NCBI RefSeq assembly: GCF_030272615.1
Contig: NC_081413.1
Location: 102,014,239 to 102,078,238, forward strand
From: Cryptomeria japonica
Taxonomy: Eukaryota > Streptophyta > Pinopsida > Cupressales > Cupressaceae
Reading direction: 5' to 3'
DNA: 64,000 nt
Of the stretch, positions 1 through 12,375 are shown one piece after another; positions within the stretch are counted from its first letter, which is position 1; every line of letters begins with the position of its first letter. Both the position numbers and the translations under genes were made by a program. The notes below the pieces were generated by a model. The model was not told the origin of the DNA. It did no database searches and saw only the letters and a list, made by a program, of their open reading frames with translations.

Positions 1-302
1 TTTATATTCGGTCACCATAGGTGTACCCACTAGTTTAGATTCCTCAAAACCAAATTTCTTCAACAATTCCTTCACATACTTGGACTGAGATATGAAAATA
101 CCTTTATGCAACTGAGTAATTGGTAATCCTAGAAAGAATTTCATTTCACCAATCATAGACATCTCAAATTCATTCTGCATCTCTTCAACAAATTTATTAC
201 ATAGGCAATCACTTCCTCAAAAGATAATATCATCAACAAAAACTTCAACAATCAAAATGTTATTCTAATCAATCTTGAAATAAAAATTACTGTCAACAGT
301 AC
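1..302 (-). pseudogene. Copia C: reverse transcriptase C-terminal part
   Basis: The reverse complement reads as the second half of a Ty1/copia reverse transcriptase. It contains the catalytic box FVDDII followed by an in-frame stop, then blocks such as MIGEMKFFLGL and KYVKELLKKFG. These align by eye with the better preserved copy at 38844-40055. The fragment is cut by the left window edge. Its upstream part resumes at 6382, so 303-6381 is an insertion. Codons on the two sides join in frame in the region that aligns with the KLGFTKG block of the copy at 38844-40055. The enzyme copies element RNA into cDNA in cytoplasmic particles, but this copy is dead because of the stop and the 6-kb interruption. 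Confidence 0.85.
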
Positions 303-404
303 TGTTATGCCTTGCATATATACCCCTATCATCTTCTTTGGCATGAAAATGTGGGTCCCCCCTTTTTTCTATCTTTTGGTTTCTCTCTTTTTTCTTTGCC
401 TTGC

Positions 405-1570
405 GTTCATGCTTTAGAGACCTTGGAATCTCAGAACCTCAGAGTTCCAGAGTACCCTTTTGTTTGTTTTTTGTTTCTTCTTCGGACCCCCGACCCCTGA
501 AGTTCCGAAGTCGTCTTTGTGCCTTTTCTTTTCTACCAAGACCTCAGAATTCTGAAACCCTAAAATCCCAAAGTCTTGTTTTTGTTGTTTAGTTCAAGAC
601 CCCAGAACCTCAGAATCTTGGAGTTTCGAAGTCTTGACTCCTTTGTCTTTTTGAAGCCTCGAAATTCTGAAATCTTGAAATCACGAGTTCTTCATGTTTG
701 TTCTATTTTGTTCAAGTTTTAGAATCCTGAAACCCTGAGTTTGTTTTGTGTTTCACCTCAAAACTCCAGAGTTCCGGAGTCTTGAGGTGCCTTTTGTGTT
801 TGTTTCCAGAGCCTCGGAACCTCGGAATTCCAAGCTTCTCTTTGTTTTGTTTCGGGATCTCGGAACCCTAGAATCCTGAGGTCGTGTTTAGTGAGGATGT
901 ATGATTAGTTGAAAGGGGGATATAAATAGGGTGAAAGGGATGATTTTCATTCATTTGTGCATTCCTTCTCTATGAAACTCGAGCTCTCCCTCTAGGCGAT
1001 CTACTTCGTTCTGCTTTCTTATTTTTTGGTTCGACCGCCTCTTGTTAGGTTGGCTGGTTTTTGTTTTCTTCTCATTTTTTATGTCATTTTCGTTAGGTTA
1101 TATTAGAATTTTTATGATTTCAATAAATTGGCCCTTTCAGTTTCCTTCCTCGTGGAGCCCTAGTTTCAACACCTCAAGATTTCAGAACCTTGAAATCCCG
1201 AAGCGCCTAGTTTTGCTCAAATCAGAACCCCAGAGCCCCAGAGTTCCGAAGTACCCATTGTTAGAAGTTCTACCCACTTTGGGATTTTGAAATTTCAGAA
1301 TCTCGAACTCTGGGCTTTACAAGATTGATGTCTTTCTCCATCTTGAAACCTCGGAGTTCCGAAATTTGATCCTTGTAATGTTTTTACCTACTTCAGAATC
1401 TTGGGACCCTAGAGTTCCGAAATCAACCTTTTGAGGTCCTTTTATAACTCGGAACCCCAAACGAAGTTAGTGGTTTTTTTTTTTCTTATCTGAGGATCCT
1501 GGAATCTTGGAATTGGTTGTTTTAAAGGGTTTTTTATGCCTCGAAACTCCGAAGTTCTGGAGTATGTTAT
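405..1570 (+). repeat. Degenerate repeats of a TCGGAACCTCGGAATTCC-like word
   Basis: This stretch is built from many imperfect copies of words such as CCTCAGAATCTCGGAGTTCC and CTCGGAACCTCGGAATTCC, separated by T-rich spacers. They sit on both sides of the TATA box at 921. The word resembles a short inverted repeat (GGAA...TTCC). It fills most of the 5' region of insertion U and does not occur elsewhere in the window. It may be an enhancer-like or untranslated leader repeat. Confidence 0.7.
921..928 (+). promoter_or_regulatory. Candidate TATA box of insertion U
   Basis: TATAAATA lies in a GGGGGATATAAATAGGG context about 700 bases before the first ATG of the U coding region and on the same strand. 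It is the best core promoter match in the 5' region. Confidence 0.4.
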
Positions 1571-1621
1571 GATCTAATAATATGACATATCAACTAATTA
1601 TTGATCTAATAAAGAAAATTA

Positions 1622-4600
1622 ATGGACCCATCCCCTAGCAAGAAGAAGACCAAGGAGGAAGTGAAGCTTGATAAGAAACCTGTGACAATGAAATATCAGT
1701 ATCAAGGGAAAATTCTAGCCTCAAAGCTGGAAGATGAAGTCCAGTGGGTGATCGATACTGAGATCAGGCATATAGAAATTGTAGACATTAAAACCCAACT
1801 TGCACTAGCACCTGATGCATTTGAAGCACCTTATAGAAGAATCAAGAGGTCAGGGTTGGTAGAGGAAACTATATTCCCTCAGGCTATGCTATCACCAGAG
1901 CTTATACTAACAATTGCCCAACACTACCAACTGGATACAAGGAAATGTGTTGATTCAAACAAAAAAGTGATAGTGGATCTCTCACCGGACATGATTGGAA
2001 TGAATTCTGGGATACCGATGAGGGAAGAAGTTCTTGTAACAACAGAGGATAAAACCACCTTTATGTTTGTCAAAAATACCTCTAACTATAAGAGACATAT
2101 CAATGAAGCATGGCTAGAGGATCCAATTAAGATAGGTTTGAAGGCTACAATATTCTAAGGGCAGATTTCATGGAGCCTCAGAGAGACCTTATTATCATGT
2201 TAAGTAGAGCCTTTGGAAAGCTAGATTGCATACATTTTCATACATGGATGTTTCATTACATGACTACAGTTTTGATTAGCAAAGAATATTTTGATTGGAA
2301 GTAAATTATTTCAAACAACATTCATAATCAGCTGACCACGGTCCTCCAAACGAAGAATTTCTTCATGACTTCTTACATCATATGGGTGGTAGCTCGTGTT
2401 GGCAAGTTCCCAAGGCTAAGAACTGAAGGAAAACTTAGAGAAGAGCCTAGACAAAAGAGAGTTTAGGAATATTATACCCAATTGCTTATTTCTTAGGCAA
2501 ATCTCCATTTCAAAAAACTGAATGATGCCTTTATATATGTTGTCATAATAAAGCTAATAGGTGATGTTGGATATAGGTTGACCCCAAAAGCAATGCAAAT
2601 GGTTAAAGAATGAGGATGTTGGTTCTTACAAAACCAATGATCTTCATACCTCTGGGTTAGTGGGTTTATAGTTAACCCATTCCTTCTGCCAAGGTTTTGT
2701 AGTAATAAAATAATTATACTGGAATATACTAGGCAATTGGTTGGTTTACAAGCATTGTTGACATTAAAACATAAGATGGGGGTTACTTTGCCTATCTCCC
2801 TAGAATACTATACATGTCCTAACATACATGCGGCTAAGGCAACAGAGGGGGAACTCCAAGATCTATGTTTGAAGGAGTTCAATTATTCAAGAGATAGATA
2901 TGACCCATACGGGAAGCTGAAACAAATGATACCAATCTCTTATAAGGGTCACAAGCCAGCTTTAGAAGATTTTTGGGCCAATCTACAAGATAGTTTTGAT
3001 GCCAGGGAGAGTGGATAGTGTAGATTGATAGTTCCACAAATCAAAGATTTTGAAGTTGAGATAAATATCCTAAAAGAGTTGAGGGATGATGGTGAATTAC
3101 TTGATCTAGTATTCAAAGAAACTGGAATTGATAAGAAACCCCCTACTCCTATTAGGTGGTCAAACCAAGAAGAGGTGGATATTAACATAGTTACTGAAGA
3201 TGTTGTGCAAAAAATAATACAATGGTTGAACTTGCAGATCCGACCAAGTGTTTCTCAAGAGAAAAAGAAGGGCAAACCTACTGACAATCCTCAAACCAAA
3301 GTGCATAAAGAATATACAAGGAGGACAAGGTCTGACTTGAGAAAGAACACCTCAACTGATCTTGAGGAAGCACCAACACCAATTGATACTCGAGAGCTTA
3401 AAAGAAAGCTAGATGCAAAAATGAAGGAATCTTAGTTATTAAAGACTGCCACAAAACATGGGATCACTATAGGATTCCAAGCTATACCACAAGCTTCAAT
3501 TCCTCCCATTGTTCCTACCATTGGAGTTGTACCAGGAGATGGCACCTCTCAGGCTGAAACTACTGAAGCACAAACTCCTCCTCCCACACAAACATCAACA
3601 CCTACTCCAATGCCAACCTAAGAACATGTCATCATCCATAATGTTGAGACAGATTTAGATGAGGATAATGATCCCATTGCAGTGGTGGCGAAGAAAAGGA
3701 AAGAGAGAAAGAAACAAGAAAACCTCACTACACCTGGCCAAAGAAACAACCTGAGGTCACATTAGAACCATTTATTCAGTGCATCCCATGGAAATACAAG
3801 AAAAGGTTGTGGAAGAAGAAAAACATGATGAGGTACAAGAACACACCGAGAATGATGAGAAAGATGAACAGATGGTCCTTACTCCTCAGGATCAAGAAAT
3901 ATTACTTCAATAGCTGGTAGGGGATAGGCAAAAGCAGAAATATGAGACATAAAGAGTGTTTGAAGAAGAAGTTTCTAAAAAAATGGAGGAATTAGCCAAG
4001 CAACAACGACCCACTCCTAATCAGATACTTCAAGATAATCTTTCTCAATAGGTTGCTCAATTTTAACAAAAGCTACGAAATCCTCCACATCATCAAGAAC
4101 AACAAGATGAAGAGCAAAAAGAGGAAGAATAGGAACAACATATAGATGCTCACAAGATCACTGCAGAAGTAACAGTCCAGGGAGAAGAACAAGATGATAC
4201 TATACCTCAATGGTTTAATTTTACCTTCAAGAAGAAGGAAAAGGTCATCCTCCCAAATATCACTTTGTAGGATGCAATTAATGAGTCTCTAAGAAGGGCT
4301 AAGAGAGAAAAAATGATTCACCATCTCTTGAGGATAGATTCAGGAGATGTAATTGCCAGTATAGAAGTACCCGTTCATGATCCTGAGGGACCATCTCAAG
4401 CCACCCCAAGGTACCAAGTGTTAGAGGTTAATCTAGGTAGACATACCAAGTGGGGGGAGATTGCCACTTTAGTTGTTGCTACTTTAATTGTTCAGACCTA
4501 GATGGAGAAAGAGCATTAAACCAAAATAGAGCTCAAGGCACAATTAAGGAAGTATAAACAGTTGATCATGGAGATATCAAAGCCGCTCGACTCTAGAGTT

Positions 4601-5359
4601 GACGAAACCTTACCATCTACTTCATCTCTCCCATAAGGTGATATAATGGTATTATATGAGATGAGGAAAGTGGCGATCATAGTCAAGAATTGAGCTAAGG
4701 ATCAGTTGAACAAAGTCAGGATGTTCTTGCAAAATACAATGAAGATAGTCAAAGAAGCCCATTGTGATGAGAATGCTCTTATGCACTGTTCTACACAACG
4801 GGAACGATAGCTTCTTCAGTTTTCAAAATAACACAAGATTCTTAGGAAAATTAGAGGACTAGAAGAGGATGTGATTACAAAAGAAGATCTTTAGGGAGGA
4901 GAGACAATCCGTAGCTTACAATCATGCATAGATATTTTAGATTTGAAGACGGAGATAATGGAGCAGAGTCGTATTAAGGTTCTTAAGGAACATCCTTCAC
5001 TCCTTAATACACTTGATAAATATGAGAAGTTTTTGGTCAAGTTGTTAGGAAAGTATGGCCACAATATCAAACAAAATTGGGTATTACATCAAGAGGATAT
5101 ACTCAATAAATGGGATTCTTATATTGCTAACCATTTTGTAGATACTATGAAATTTAGTGAGGATACAATGAACATATATATGTATGTAATATTCCAATGT
5201 CAGGGGGCTGAGATAGTAATGGATGAAATGGTTAGTAAGTTGGAGTGTATAAAGGAGATACCAAGGGTATCTAAGTTAAGGATGAGTTATATTACTAACC
5301 CACCTACCGCTTCCTTGGACTGCTTCATCAGCAATTACCAGAACTATAAGAAGAAGTGA
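1622..5359 (+). pseudogene. Decayed long coding region of insertion U, unknown function
   Basis: Open stretches at 1622-2158, 2737-3018, 3025-3435, 4313-4501 and 4943-5359 are linked by sequence that still reads as protein between stops. Several stops look like former Gln codons (TAG or TAA where CAG or CAA fits), and there is at least one frame change between about 2160 and 2740. The N-terminal third looks globular. The middle (about 3230-4150) is rich in Lys, Glu, Gln, Pro and Thr. The C-terminal part looks helical and coiled-coil-like and ends ISNYQNYKKK. I see no reverse transcriptase, integrase, protease or zinc knuckle. The general layout (globular N-terminus, charged middle, helical C-terminus) is like the 1108-aa protein of element N, but I cannot align the two by eye. 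The start at 1622 is the first ATG after the repeat region. Confidence 0.55.
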
Positions 5360-6381
5360 ATGATGAACAAGTAGTTATTAAAAGCAAAATCATGTTGGAT
5401 CATCATCACTTCCACCATAACTGAGTCTTGAACTGACACTGCATCTCACACTTCCTTTTATTTGGGCACAATTTTTGCATGATTTGAAGTTCCTGCCTCT
5501 AGAGCACCGTTAGAAAAACAAACAATGAACACTAGTTTAGTAACAGTTAACTAGAGTTCATAAGAGACGACTTGCATGTCGACTGCGACTCCTCCTTTTT
5601 TGTAATCCTAGTTTGTAGGAATGATTATTTCCTATGGTATAGGGTGAAACTCTATAAATTGTAGAATTTGGGCTATTTTGAGGGTCTGCCAATTGATGAT
5701 TCAAGGCCAATTAGTTAGTAAACCTAGTTTTAAGTAGTTTTCTTTCATAAACTCTTGAAATATTGTCATTCATTTTACAAAGTTTAATGCAAAGCAACTT
5801 GTGGATTACCTAATCTATAGTACATGTTCTCTTGGTTACAATTCTTCATATTTTGGTATCGTCTTTCATTTGTATCAGCACCTGTCCTTCCAAGTTATCA
5901 TTTTTTTGTGAATCATATTATGTATGTTAATGGTATATGAGGAATGAAAGGTAGAAAAATTATATGATCTTGTGATATCCATTTTCCATTTATATGTGAG
6001 TTGTCTGACTTTGCATATTTGTTGGAACGTTACGTTGAATGTTGATTAAGTGTTATTGATAATACCTTCTTGTGACAAACTAATCTCTTTATCTTCTCTT
6101 GTTACCCTAGTCTATCTTTTGACATTTCTTTGAATTAGTGTTAACAATTCTGAAATACCCAAACCAAAAAAAAAAGAGAAAGAACTTTTCTTGTAGTTGT
6201 GATCAGCAAGGCCCTTCACAAGTACAATTGCATCAACCACTGGGTGATCCAACAATGTCATCCCAATTATAGAGACCTTGGAGTTGGCAATCTTTTGAGA
6301 ATGATAATTTTTCAGGAGAGGTGGTATGTGCACTCATGTTCTACCTGCTTGTTGGTGAGTGTGTCAAAACACCCATCAAAA
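5360..6381 (+). other. Non-coding 3' part of insertion U
   Basis: No open frame of note runs along the plus strand here. The stretch is AT-rich, contains CTCTATAAATTG at about 5650 and ends CATCAAAA before the AGTAC duplication. It does not resemble 303-1600, so it is not a matching 3' LTR. Confidence 0.5.
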
Positions 6382-8008
6382 AGTACCTTTATTGAATCCA
6401 AGCTTCATCAAATACTTATCCAATTTGGAATACGAGTCTCTGGGGGCTTGCTTCAATCCATACAATGCTTTCTTCAATCAGGAAACCATGTCCTTTTCAT
6501 TTGTCAATTGAAATCCATCAAGTCTCTCAATGTAGACTTCTTCTTCCAAGAAATCATTAAGGAAAGCTGATTTGACATCCATCTAAAAAACCTTGAAATC
6601 TTTGTGAACAACATAGGAAAGAAATAATCTAACAACTTCAATTCTAGCTACTGAGGCAAAAGTCTCCAGATAATCAATTCCTTCCATATGTGGATAACTT
6701 TTACAAACAAGTCTAGCTTTATTTCTAACAACTTCACCCTGTTCATTCAACTTATTCTCGAATACCCATTTAGTTCCAATCACATTTTTATCCTTATGTC
6801 TAGGACCAAGAATCCATGTATCATTTTTCTCAATCTGATTCATTTCTTCTTCCATAGTTTTAATCCAATTTTCATCTTTACATGCTTCATCAACATTTTT
6901 AGGCTCAATCTTAGAAATAAAAAAAAATTCTTTAGCAAGTCTTCTCCTAGTCATCACACCTTTATTCTTATCACCAATAGTCTAATTTTATAAATGATCA
7001 ACCTCACATACCTGGAAGTTTTAGGGTTATCTTGATTTTTAGGCTCTTGAACTCTTTCTTCTACACATTTCTCTTCATTCTCTGACATTTCTAGATCAAT
7101 CTGGACTTGACTTTGGGTCTGTAGTTGTTTTACTTTATCTGAACTGGCATGCTGATCATCAGAATCATATCCGCAAGATTTGATTTGTCTTATATTACCT
7201 TCATTATGTTATTACTTTCAACTATTTTCCTCAATCTTTTATTATAACACTGGTAGTCCTTACTTCTTGTAGAATAACCAAGAAAAATTCCTTCATCACA
7301 TCTAGCATCAAACTTTCCAAGATCTTCATCTCTTTTGATATAGCATCTACTTCCAAATATTCTAAAATATCTAGCAATAGGGGCATGACCAAACTATAAC
7401 TCATAAGGAGTGTTACTAGTATATATTGCAATACTCACAACTTCTCTCCAATACACATGCATAACATTTCTTTCAATCATCGTGGTTCTGGTAGCTTCTT
7501 GAACTGTTCTATTCTTTCTCTCCACAACACCATTTTGTTGTGGTCCTAGGAGTAGATAATTATCTCTTAACTCCATTCTCTTCACAATATGCATTAAACT
7601 CACTGGAAGTGAATTCTCTACCTCTGTCAGATCTCAAACACTTCAGCTTCAATCCAATCTCAATTTCAACTCTAGTTTTGAAAATCTGGAACTTCTCCAT
7701 TGCTTGAGACTTCTCCCTTAAAAAGGTAACCCACATCATCCTTGAATAATCATCAATCAACAACATGAAATACCTGTCACCTTGCAAGCTTCTCACTCTC
7801 AAAGGACCACATAGATTAGTATGTACAAGATCCAACAATCCATTAGAATTATACTATTTTCTCTTATAAGTAACTCTTGTCTTCTTCCCTAATTGACATT
7901 CCTTACATACTGGATTAGAAGGCCTTATTAACTTCGGTAGATATCTCATTTCTTGAGTAGAACTTATGTTAACCATGCAATCAAAATTTACATGACACAT
8001 TCTACTAT
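6382..8008 (-). pseudogene. Copia C: pre-integrase, integrase and reverse transcriptase N-terminal part
   Basis: Read on the minus strand, the order is that of Ty1/copia pol. The GAG-pre-integrase comes first (8057-7854, RMCHVNFDC and CKECQLGKKT). The integrase core follows, with D, D and E boxes HTNLCGP, LRSDRGREF and NGVVERKN (7838-7394). A linker (7431-7010) leads into the reverse transcriptase start (6957-6400, GTKWVF, VRNKARLV, DVKSAFLN). Many stops and several frame changes break it. The right end stops inside the Trp-His codons of the pre-integrase, where transposon T is inserted. The reading resumes at 59156. The left end resumes at 302. The integrase would have joined element cDNA to the chromosome; this copy is not functional. 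Confidence 0.85.
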
Positions 8009-8055
8009 GGGTAAGTGCACCAAGATGGTGTGAAAAAAGGGGGGTATAAGTGGAC
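8009..8055 (+). repeat. Left terminal inverted repeat of T
   Basis: GGGTAAGTGCACCAAGATGG then TGTGAAAAAA, a 10-base interruption (GGGGGTATAA) and GTGGACAC. The inverted partner at 59107-59151 lacks the interruption. Confidence 0.75.
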
Positions 8056-8843
8056 ACTTTTTTTTTTTGAAATAAGGTAAACCTAGTGCTGGAGGAGAAA
8101 GTTGAGAGTCATCCACTCAAGATATGAAGATACTCAAACAAAAAAGATTTTATTACTCTGAATCTACTTTCCAAACTAGTAATTTTTTTCAAAATTGGAT
8201 AAGATTAAGGGGGTCAAATCCTTCACGCAAGAAAAATAGATCATGATTTTTTTTGAAAAATATAACACAGTGTCTGACGTGTGCATCAAAAAAGTCATAG
8301 TTAGATTTATTATTTTGACAAATCCTTTGGTAGAAAGATAGTTAAGAGTGAGCACTAGAAGTTGTGTATTTTTTTTTATGATTTTTTGAATTGAGCACGT
8401 CCTGAATTTCAGGTACCTGTTTGTGCGCGAAGCATAACTTGCACCAAAACAATCGAAAATGCAATGTTTTTTTTTTAAATTGTAAATAATTAAGTGCACT
8501 ACAATAATATATAAATTTTTTAAATTAAGATAAGTTAATCAAAAGTTATTAAAACAATGGTACACATGTCTCTGAGAACTATGAAGACACTGGTAAAATA
8601 AATTCAAGAATAATATATTATTGTTGTTCAAATTTTAAAAAAATTATATGGTTAGAAATATTAGAAGATGGGTGAAACTATGATGGAAATTTTAGAAATA
8701 CTCAGTTGATGAAGTGTAAACCTGATGATGACAAGGTCGAGAAACCAAGTTGATAAAACAAAACACATCAAAAAGGAGGGAAATCAAACTTCCAACCTGC
8801 AACTTTTTCATCCAAACCTATTCACAAGACTAAATAAACTAAA
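8056..8843. other. Left arm of transposon T, non-coding
   Basis: AT-rich sequence with homopolymer A/T runs. The minus-strand open frame at 8499-8176 has no recognisable features and is probably chance. I see no gene here. Confidence 0.5.
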
Positions 8844-8990
8844 GCGCATATGGGTTATTTTAAATATCAAGCACGTAGGGGGTTTTAATAGACAAAACTA
8901 TGTATGGGGTTTTAAAAAAACAAAACCGCGTATGGGGTTTTAAGAAGACAAACCTTGTATGGGTTATGTCCACATAAAGACAACCTAACA
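8844..8990 (+). repeat. Left subterminal repeats of T
   Basis: Five imperfect units of about 26 bases share a core like CCGCGTATGGGGTTTTAA followed by an A-rich spacer (ACAAAA). The same core recurs at 58895-59095 near the right end and more weakly at 50935-51060 upstream of the transposase. Subterminal repeats of this sort commonly bind transposase. Confidence 0.7.
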
Positions 8991-9071
8991 CAAAAAAAAA
9001 TACATATGTATGTTTAAAATGTGTTTGTGTATGCATAAATATATGTATATGTATAATATGTATATATTATG

Positions 9072-10238
9072 TGTAAAGAGAAAAATTGGATACTATTGAC
9101 TCCCCACCTAGGAGAGAGAAAGGAAGCCACTAGGATGATTTTTGCTTGGGAGATACTTTACATTCAAAAGAAGGGCTTGAATCCACTAGATCCAAATCCA
9201 AGGGAAACAAGGATGTGAATTCCAAGTGGATTGCAAGGGTTGAAGTGTGATTTACCCTCTTTTGTAAATGAGAAAGTTGACTCGTTGACTGTGGAAAAGA
9301 GAGAGAAAATGAGTGAAATGAAGAGATACCAATTAGAGATCACGTTGTAACTTCGGATCTGAGCTAATTAGACTGATACAGATTTGCCCTAAAAATTTGG
9401 AGAAAATTCGTCAGGGCCGTGGAGGGAATGTACATGGTCCTCCACAAAATCTGCTAAGTGAAAAGGGTTCTTCCATCTCTGCAAATGAAGCCCAAACCTA
9501 CAATTACAGCTGCACACTTGCAATCTACACATAGAAAAGAGAAGAAAAAGGGTTTTGGATAGGGGTTTGCCTCAGTCAAACCCTGGTTGAGGAATCAACC
9601 TTGAAAGAAAGTAATTGAAAATGCTTGAATGTAAACAATGGAAATGTATACCTTGTAGATATGCAACTTGTTGATGATGATTGCTTTGCTTCTTGAATGT
9701 AATCACAAGTGTTGTATGAAATGGCATGTAACATGACAAAACCCTAACACACATACATGCTTGCAAATGAATGTTGAAATATTTCTCCAATGGATGAATG
9801 AAGAAGACTTGAATGCTTGACTGCTTGATGATGTATATCTTCGCCTATGCTTGCTTATCATTCCTTTGCTTGAATTTAGCCTCCCATTCCTTCTTATGCA
9901 AATGAGAAAACCAACTCCCTTTTATACATGCCTCTTGAAGATTAATTCATCTCATAAAAGGCCGACATTGGGGAGATTTAGGATCCTGAAGTGCAGATGG
10001 GGCCGAGGGGACCTATCTTGGGGCCACCCTAAGAGGGTGGGATAGGGGCACCACACCCTTGTCCTTCCCTATCTTGGGGCCCAGACAGGGTCCTGAGGCT
10101 ACCTCAGGGCTCAAATAGGAAGGGGTCAAGGGGTGAAAATGCAGAGATAGGTCTTGGTTGGGGAAGAAGATGTCGTCGCCAAGGTGAGGACATAAAATGT
10201 GGTTAAAATTGCAGGAAGCACAATTTTATGATACTACA
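9072..10238 (-). repeat. 3' LTR of G1
   Basis: 1167 bases, TGTAAAG...ATACTACA, matching 14431-15599 along its length with scattered substitutions. The inner edge is followed by the purine tract (minus strand). Confidence 0.85.
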
Positions 10239-10262
10239 TTTATTCCCCACTTTAGCAGGAGT
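10239..10262 (-). promoter_or_regulatory. Polypurine tract of G1
   Basis: On the minus strand, CTAAAGTGGGGAATAAA immediately precedes the 3' LTR. It would prime plus-strand DNA synthesis. G2 has the equivalent AAAGTGGGGGCTAAA. Confidence 0.6.
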
Positions 10263-10944
10263 ATGGCTTATGCCACTACTACCGGTAAAGTAGAAGAAAG
10301 AGAGAGATGAAAGCGAGAGATGCAAAGGAAGATCACAAGGAGTATAAGATGTCACTAATCTCGAGGAACCAAGACCCCTATCTTAGGATATTAACTCACT
10401 CAAACATATGCAAGAGCACACAAAACAAAAAGAAACAAGACACACAAAAAAAATAAAGCGCAAAAGACACACAACATACATAAGACACAAGATGACAAAT
10501 CAACTAGCTGAAGAGACCTCGATACTCAAATATCTCAACCACTAATCAAGACACAAAGACCAATGCCACCACATAAACACAAGCGATCACATAAAAGAGA
10601 AAAGCTGACATCATCCATGAACCATCAATAGAAAAACTATGGGTTCATGAGAGGAAGAAGAGAGAGGACATGAATACACACTTTGGTGATCCATGAGAAG
10701 AAAGGTGAAAAAGAGAGAAACCATGGACATCTTGCCCCTAAAACTAGGTGATCCATGGAGAGAAGGACATGGGAAATCTCACCCCTAGAGTCTGTCTAGG
10801 TGATCCATGTAAAGGGAGAGAGTGAGAACACCGTTAGTTCCACTCAACCTCAAGCATGTGTGTGTGCAAGTGAGGTTCAAAGCGCCTCATAGGAGTCTAT
10901 TCCCGAGTATGCTACAACCTGTATAAAATGTATAGTACATGTGT

Positions 10945-11200
10945 CAAGAGAGGCGTGATATCTCTCTCTAAGAGTCTATGCTCTGGTTCCAAGAATAATC
11001 ACCTTGCAAAAAGTGGTGTAATCTCTCTCTAAGAGTCTGTGCTCTGTTTTCAAGAATAACCCACTGTACAAGAGAAAAGTGACAACATTTTGCTCTAAGA
11101 GGCTTCCCTCTAGTTCCAAGAATGTCCCTCTATACAAGAAAAGCAATGACATCTTTCTCTAAGAGGCTTCCCTCTGGTTCCAAGAATGTCCCACTGTACA
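10945..11200. repeat. Tandem repeat, 4 copies of about 60-65 bases
   Basis: Each unit contains CTCTAAGAG, a short variable piece, GGTTCCAAGAAT and CCACTGTACAAG or a variant. Confidence 0.7.
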
Positions 11201-11854
11201 ATGCATGAGAGAAGTATAGTACAAAGGAGCAGTGTGGAAGCCCCCCCCTTAAGTTGTCAACATAGGTTGATGTTGATATCTTAAGGAAAGTAGAACAAGG
11301 ATACCTGCCTTCATCACAAAGAAGATATCCGTTATGTAAAAATGTCATAAATCCAAGCAAGAGAGGGAATACTCTTCAAGAAAGGATAAGATAGTTGAAA
11401 AGAGAAATCTTGTTGTAAGTGTAAAGGTGATCCTTGGAGGAGAAGAGATATTTGTTCAAAATACATCTACCCCCAAGAGGAGTTGTCTGAGACAAATATA
11501 ACATCTTCTAGAACAAAGAAAAGAAGAGAACAAGAATGAAATCATTCCTCCTATTGCTAGCTGAAAGGGATTCTTGATTAAGGGTGACTCACGCTTAGCC
11601 CGAAGAGGGATGGGTGAATTTATCATAGATGTACATTGCCAAGTGGAAAAGAGGTTGTAATCAAGGACTTAAACCTCTTGTATAAGAGAGAATCCTTGAT
11701 CAAACAACCAACAATTTTGCACAAGGAATGACATCAAGTAATAAAACTCACACCATCCACACAATAGGGAAAGGTGGATCCTTAGAGAAAGAGAGAGGGA
11801 GAGAGATCATTACCCCACAGGTGTAGGACAATGAGAATAATTACACAACTTCTA

Positions 11855-12375
11855 GAAAGATATTGCTCATAAAAGACATACCATTTCAAGAAAGGAATAC
11901 ATCCTAACCAAGGAACATAAATGTGCTCACATGAAGGATAACTCCATTCAAGAAAGGACATCAAGTTATGAATAACACAATAGAAAAGGTAATTTTCAAA
12001 GAGAGAGAAAGAAGAAGAATAAGGTTCACAAAAGTCCTCTAAGAAGAGATTGTTTATAATAGACATACCATTTCAATCAAGGAGAAGATCCCACTCACGA
12101 AATAGACATGCGCTCGCATGAAGGAATACTCCATGCCAGAAATGACATCAAGTTATGAATAACTCCATATAAAAGGTAATTGTCAAAGAGAGAGAAAGAA
12201 GAAGAAGGTTCACAAAGGTTCTCTAAATAGAGATTATTCATAATAGGCATACCATTTCAAGCAAGGAGAAGATCCCACTCATGAAATAGACATGCACTCG
12301 CATGAAGGAATACTCTATGCTAGAAAGGACATCAAGTTTATAAATAATGTATTCCATAAAGAAAATAGTGAAACC
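11855..12375. repeat. Tandem repeat, 3 copies of about 175 bases
   Basis: Units share CATACCATTTCAA, GAAGATCCCACTCA, ACATGCACTCGCATGAAGGA and ACATCAAGTTATGAATAA, with the last two copies most alike. Confidence 0.7.

Larger units (their letters stand above)
303..6381 (+). mobile_element. Insertion U, unclassified 6.1-kb element
   Basis: Copia C is interrupted here. The five bases AGTAC occur at 298-302 and again at 6382-6386, and the copia reading frame is restored if one copy and the intervening 6079 bases are removed. The element starts TGTTATGCC and ends CATCAAAA. I find no matching LTRs at its two ends and no terminal inverted repeat. It carries a repeat-rich 5' part (about 405-1570) with a TATA box, a long decayed coding region on the plus strand (1622-5359) and a 1-kb 3' part. 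The 5-bp duplication suits an integrase-type element whose LTRs are lost or unrecognised. A non-LTR origin cannot be excluded. Confidence 0.7.

Noticed and set aside
303-6381. Insertion U as an LTR retrotransposon with LTRs at 303-1600 and 5400-6381
   Set aside because: The two ends do not match each other, so no LTR pair is supported.
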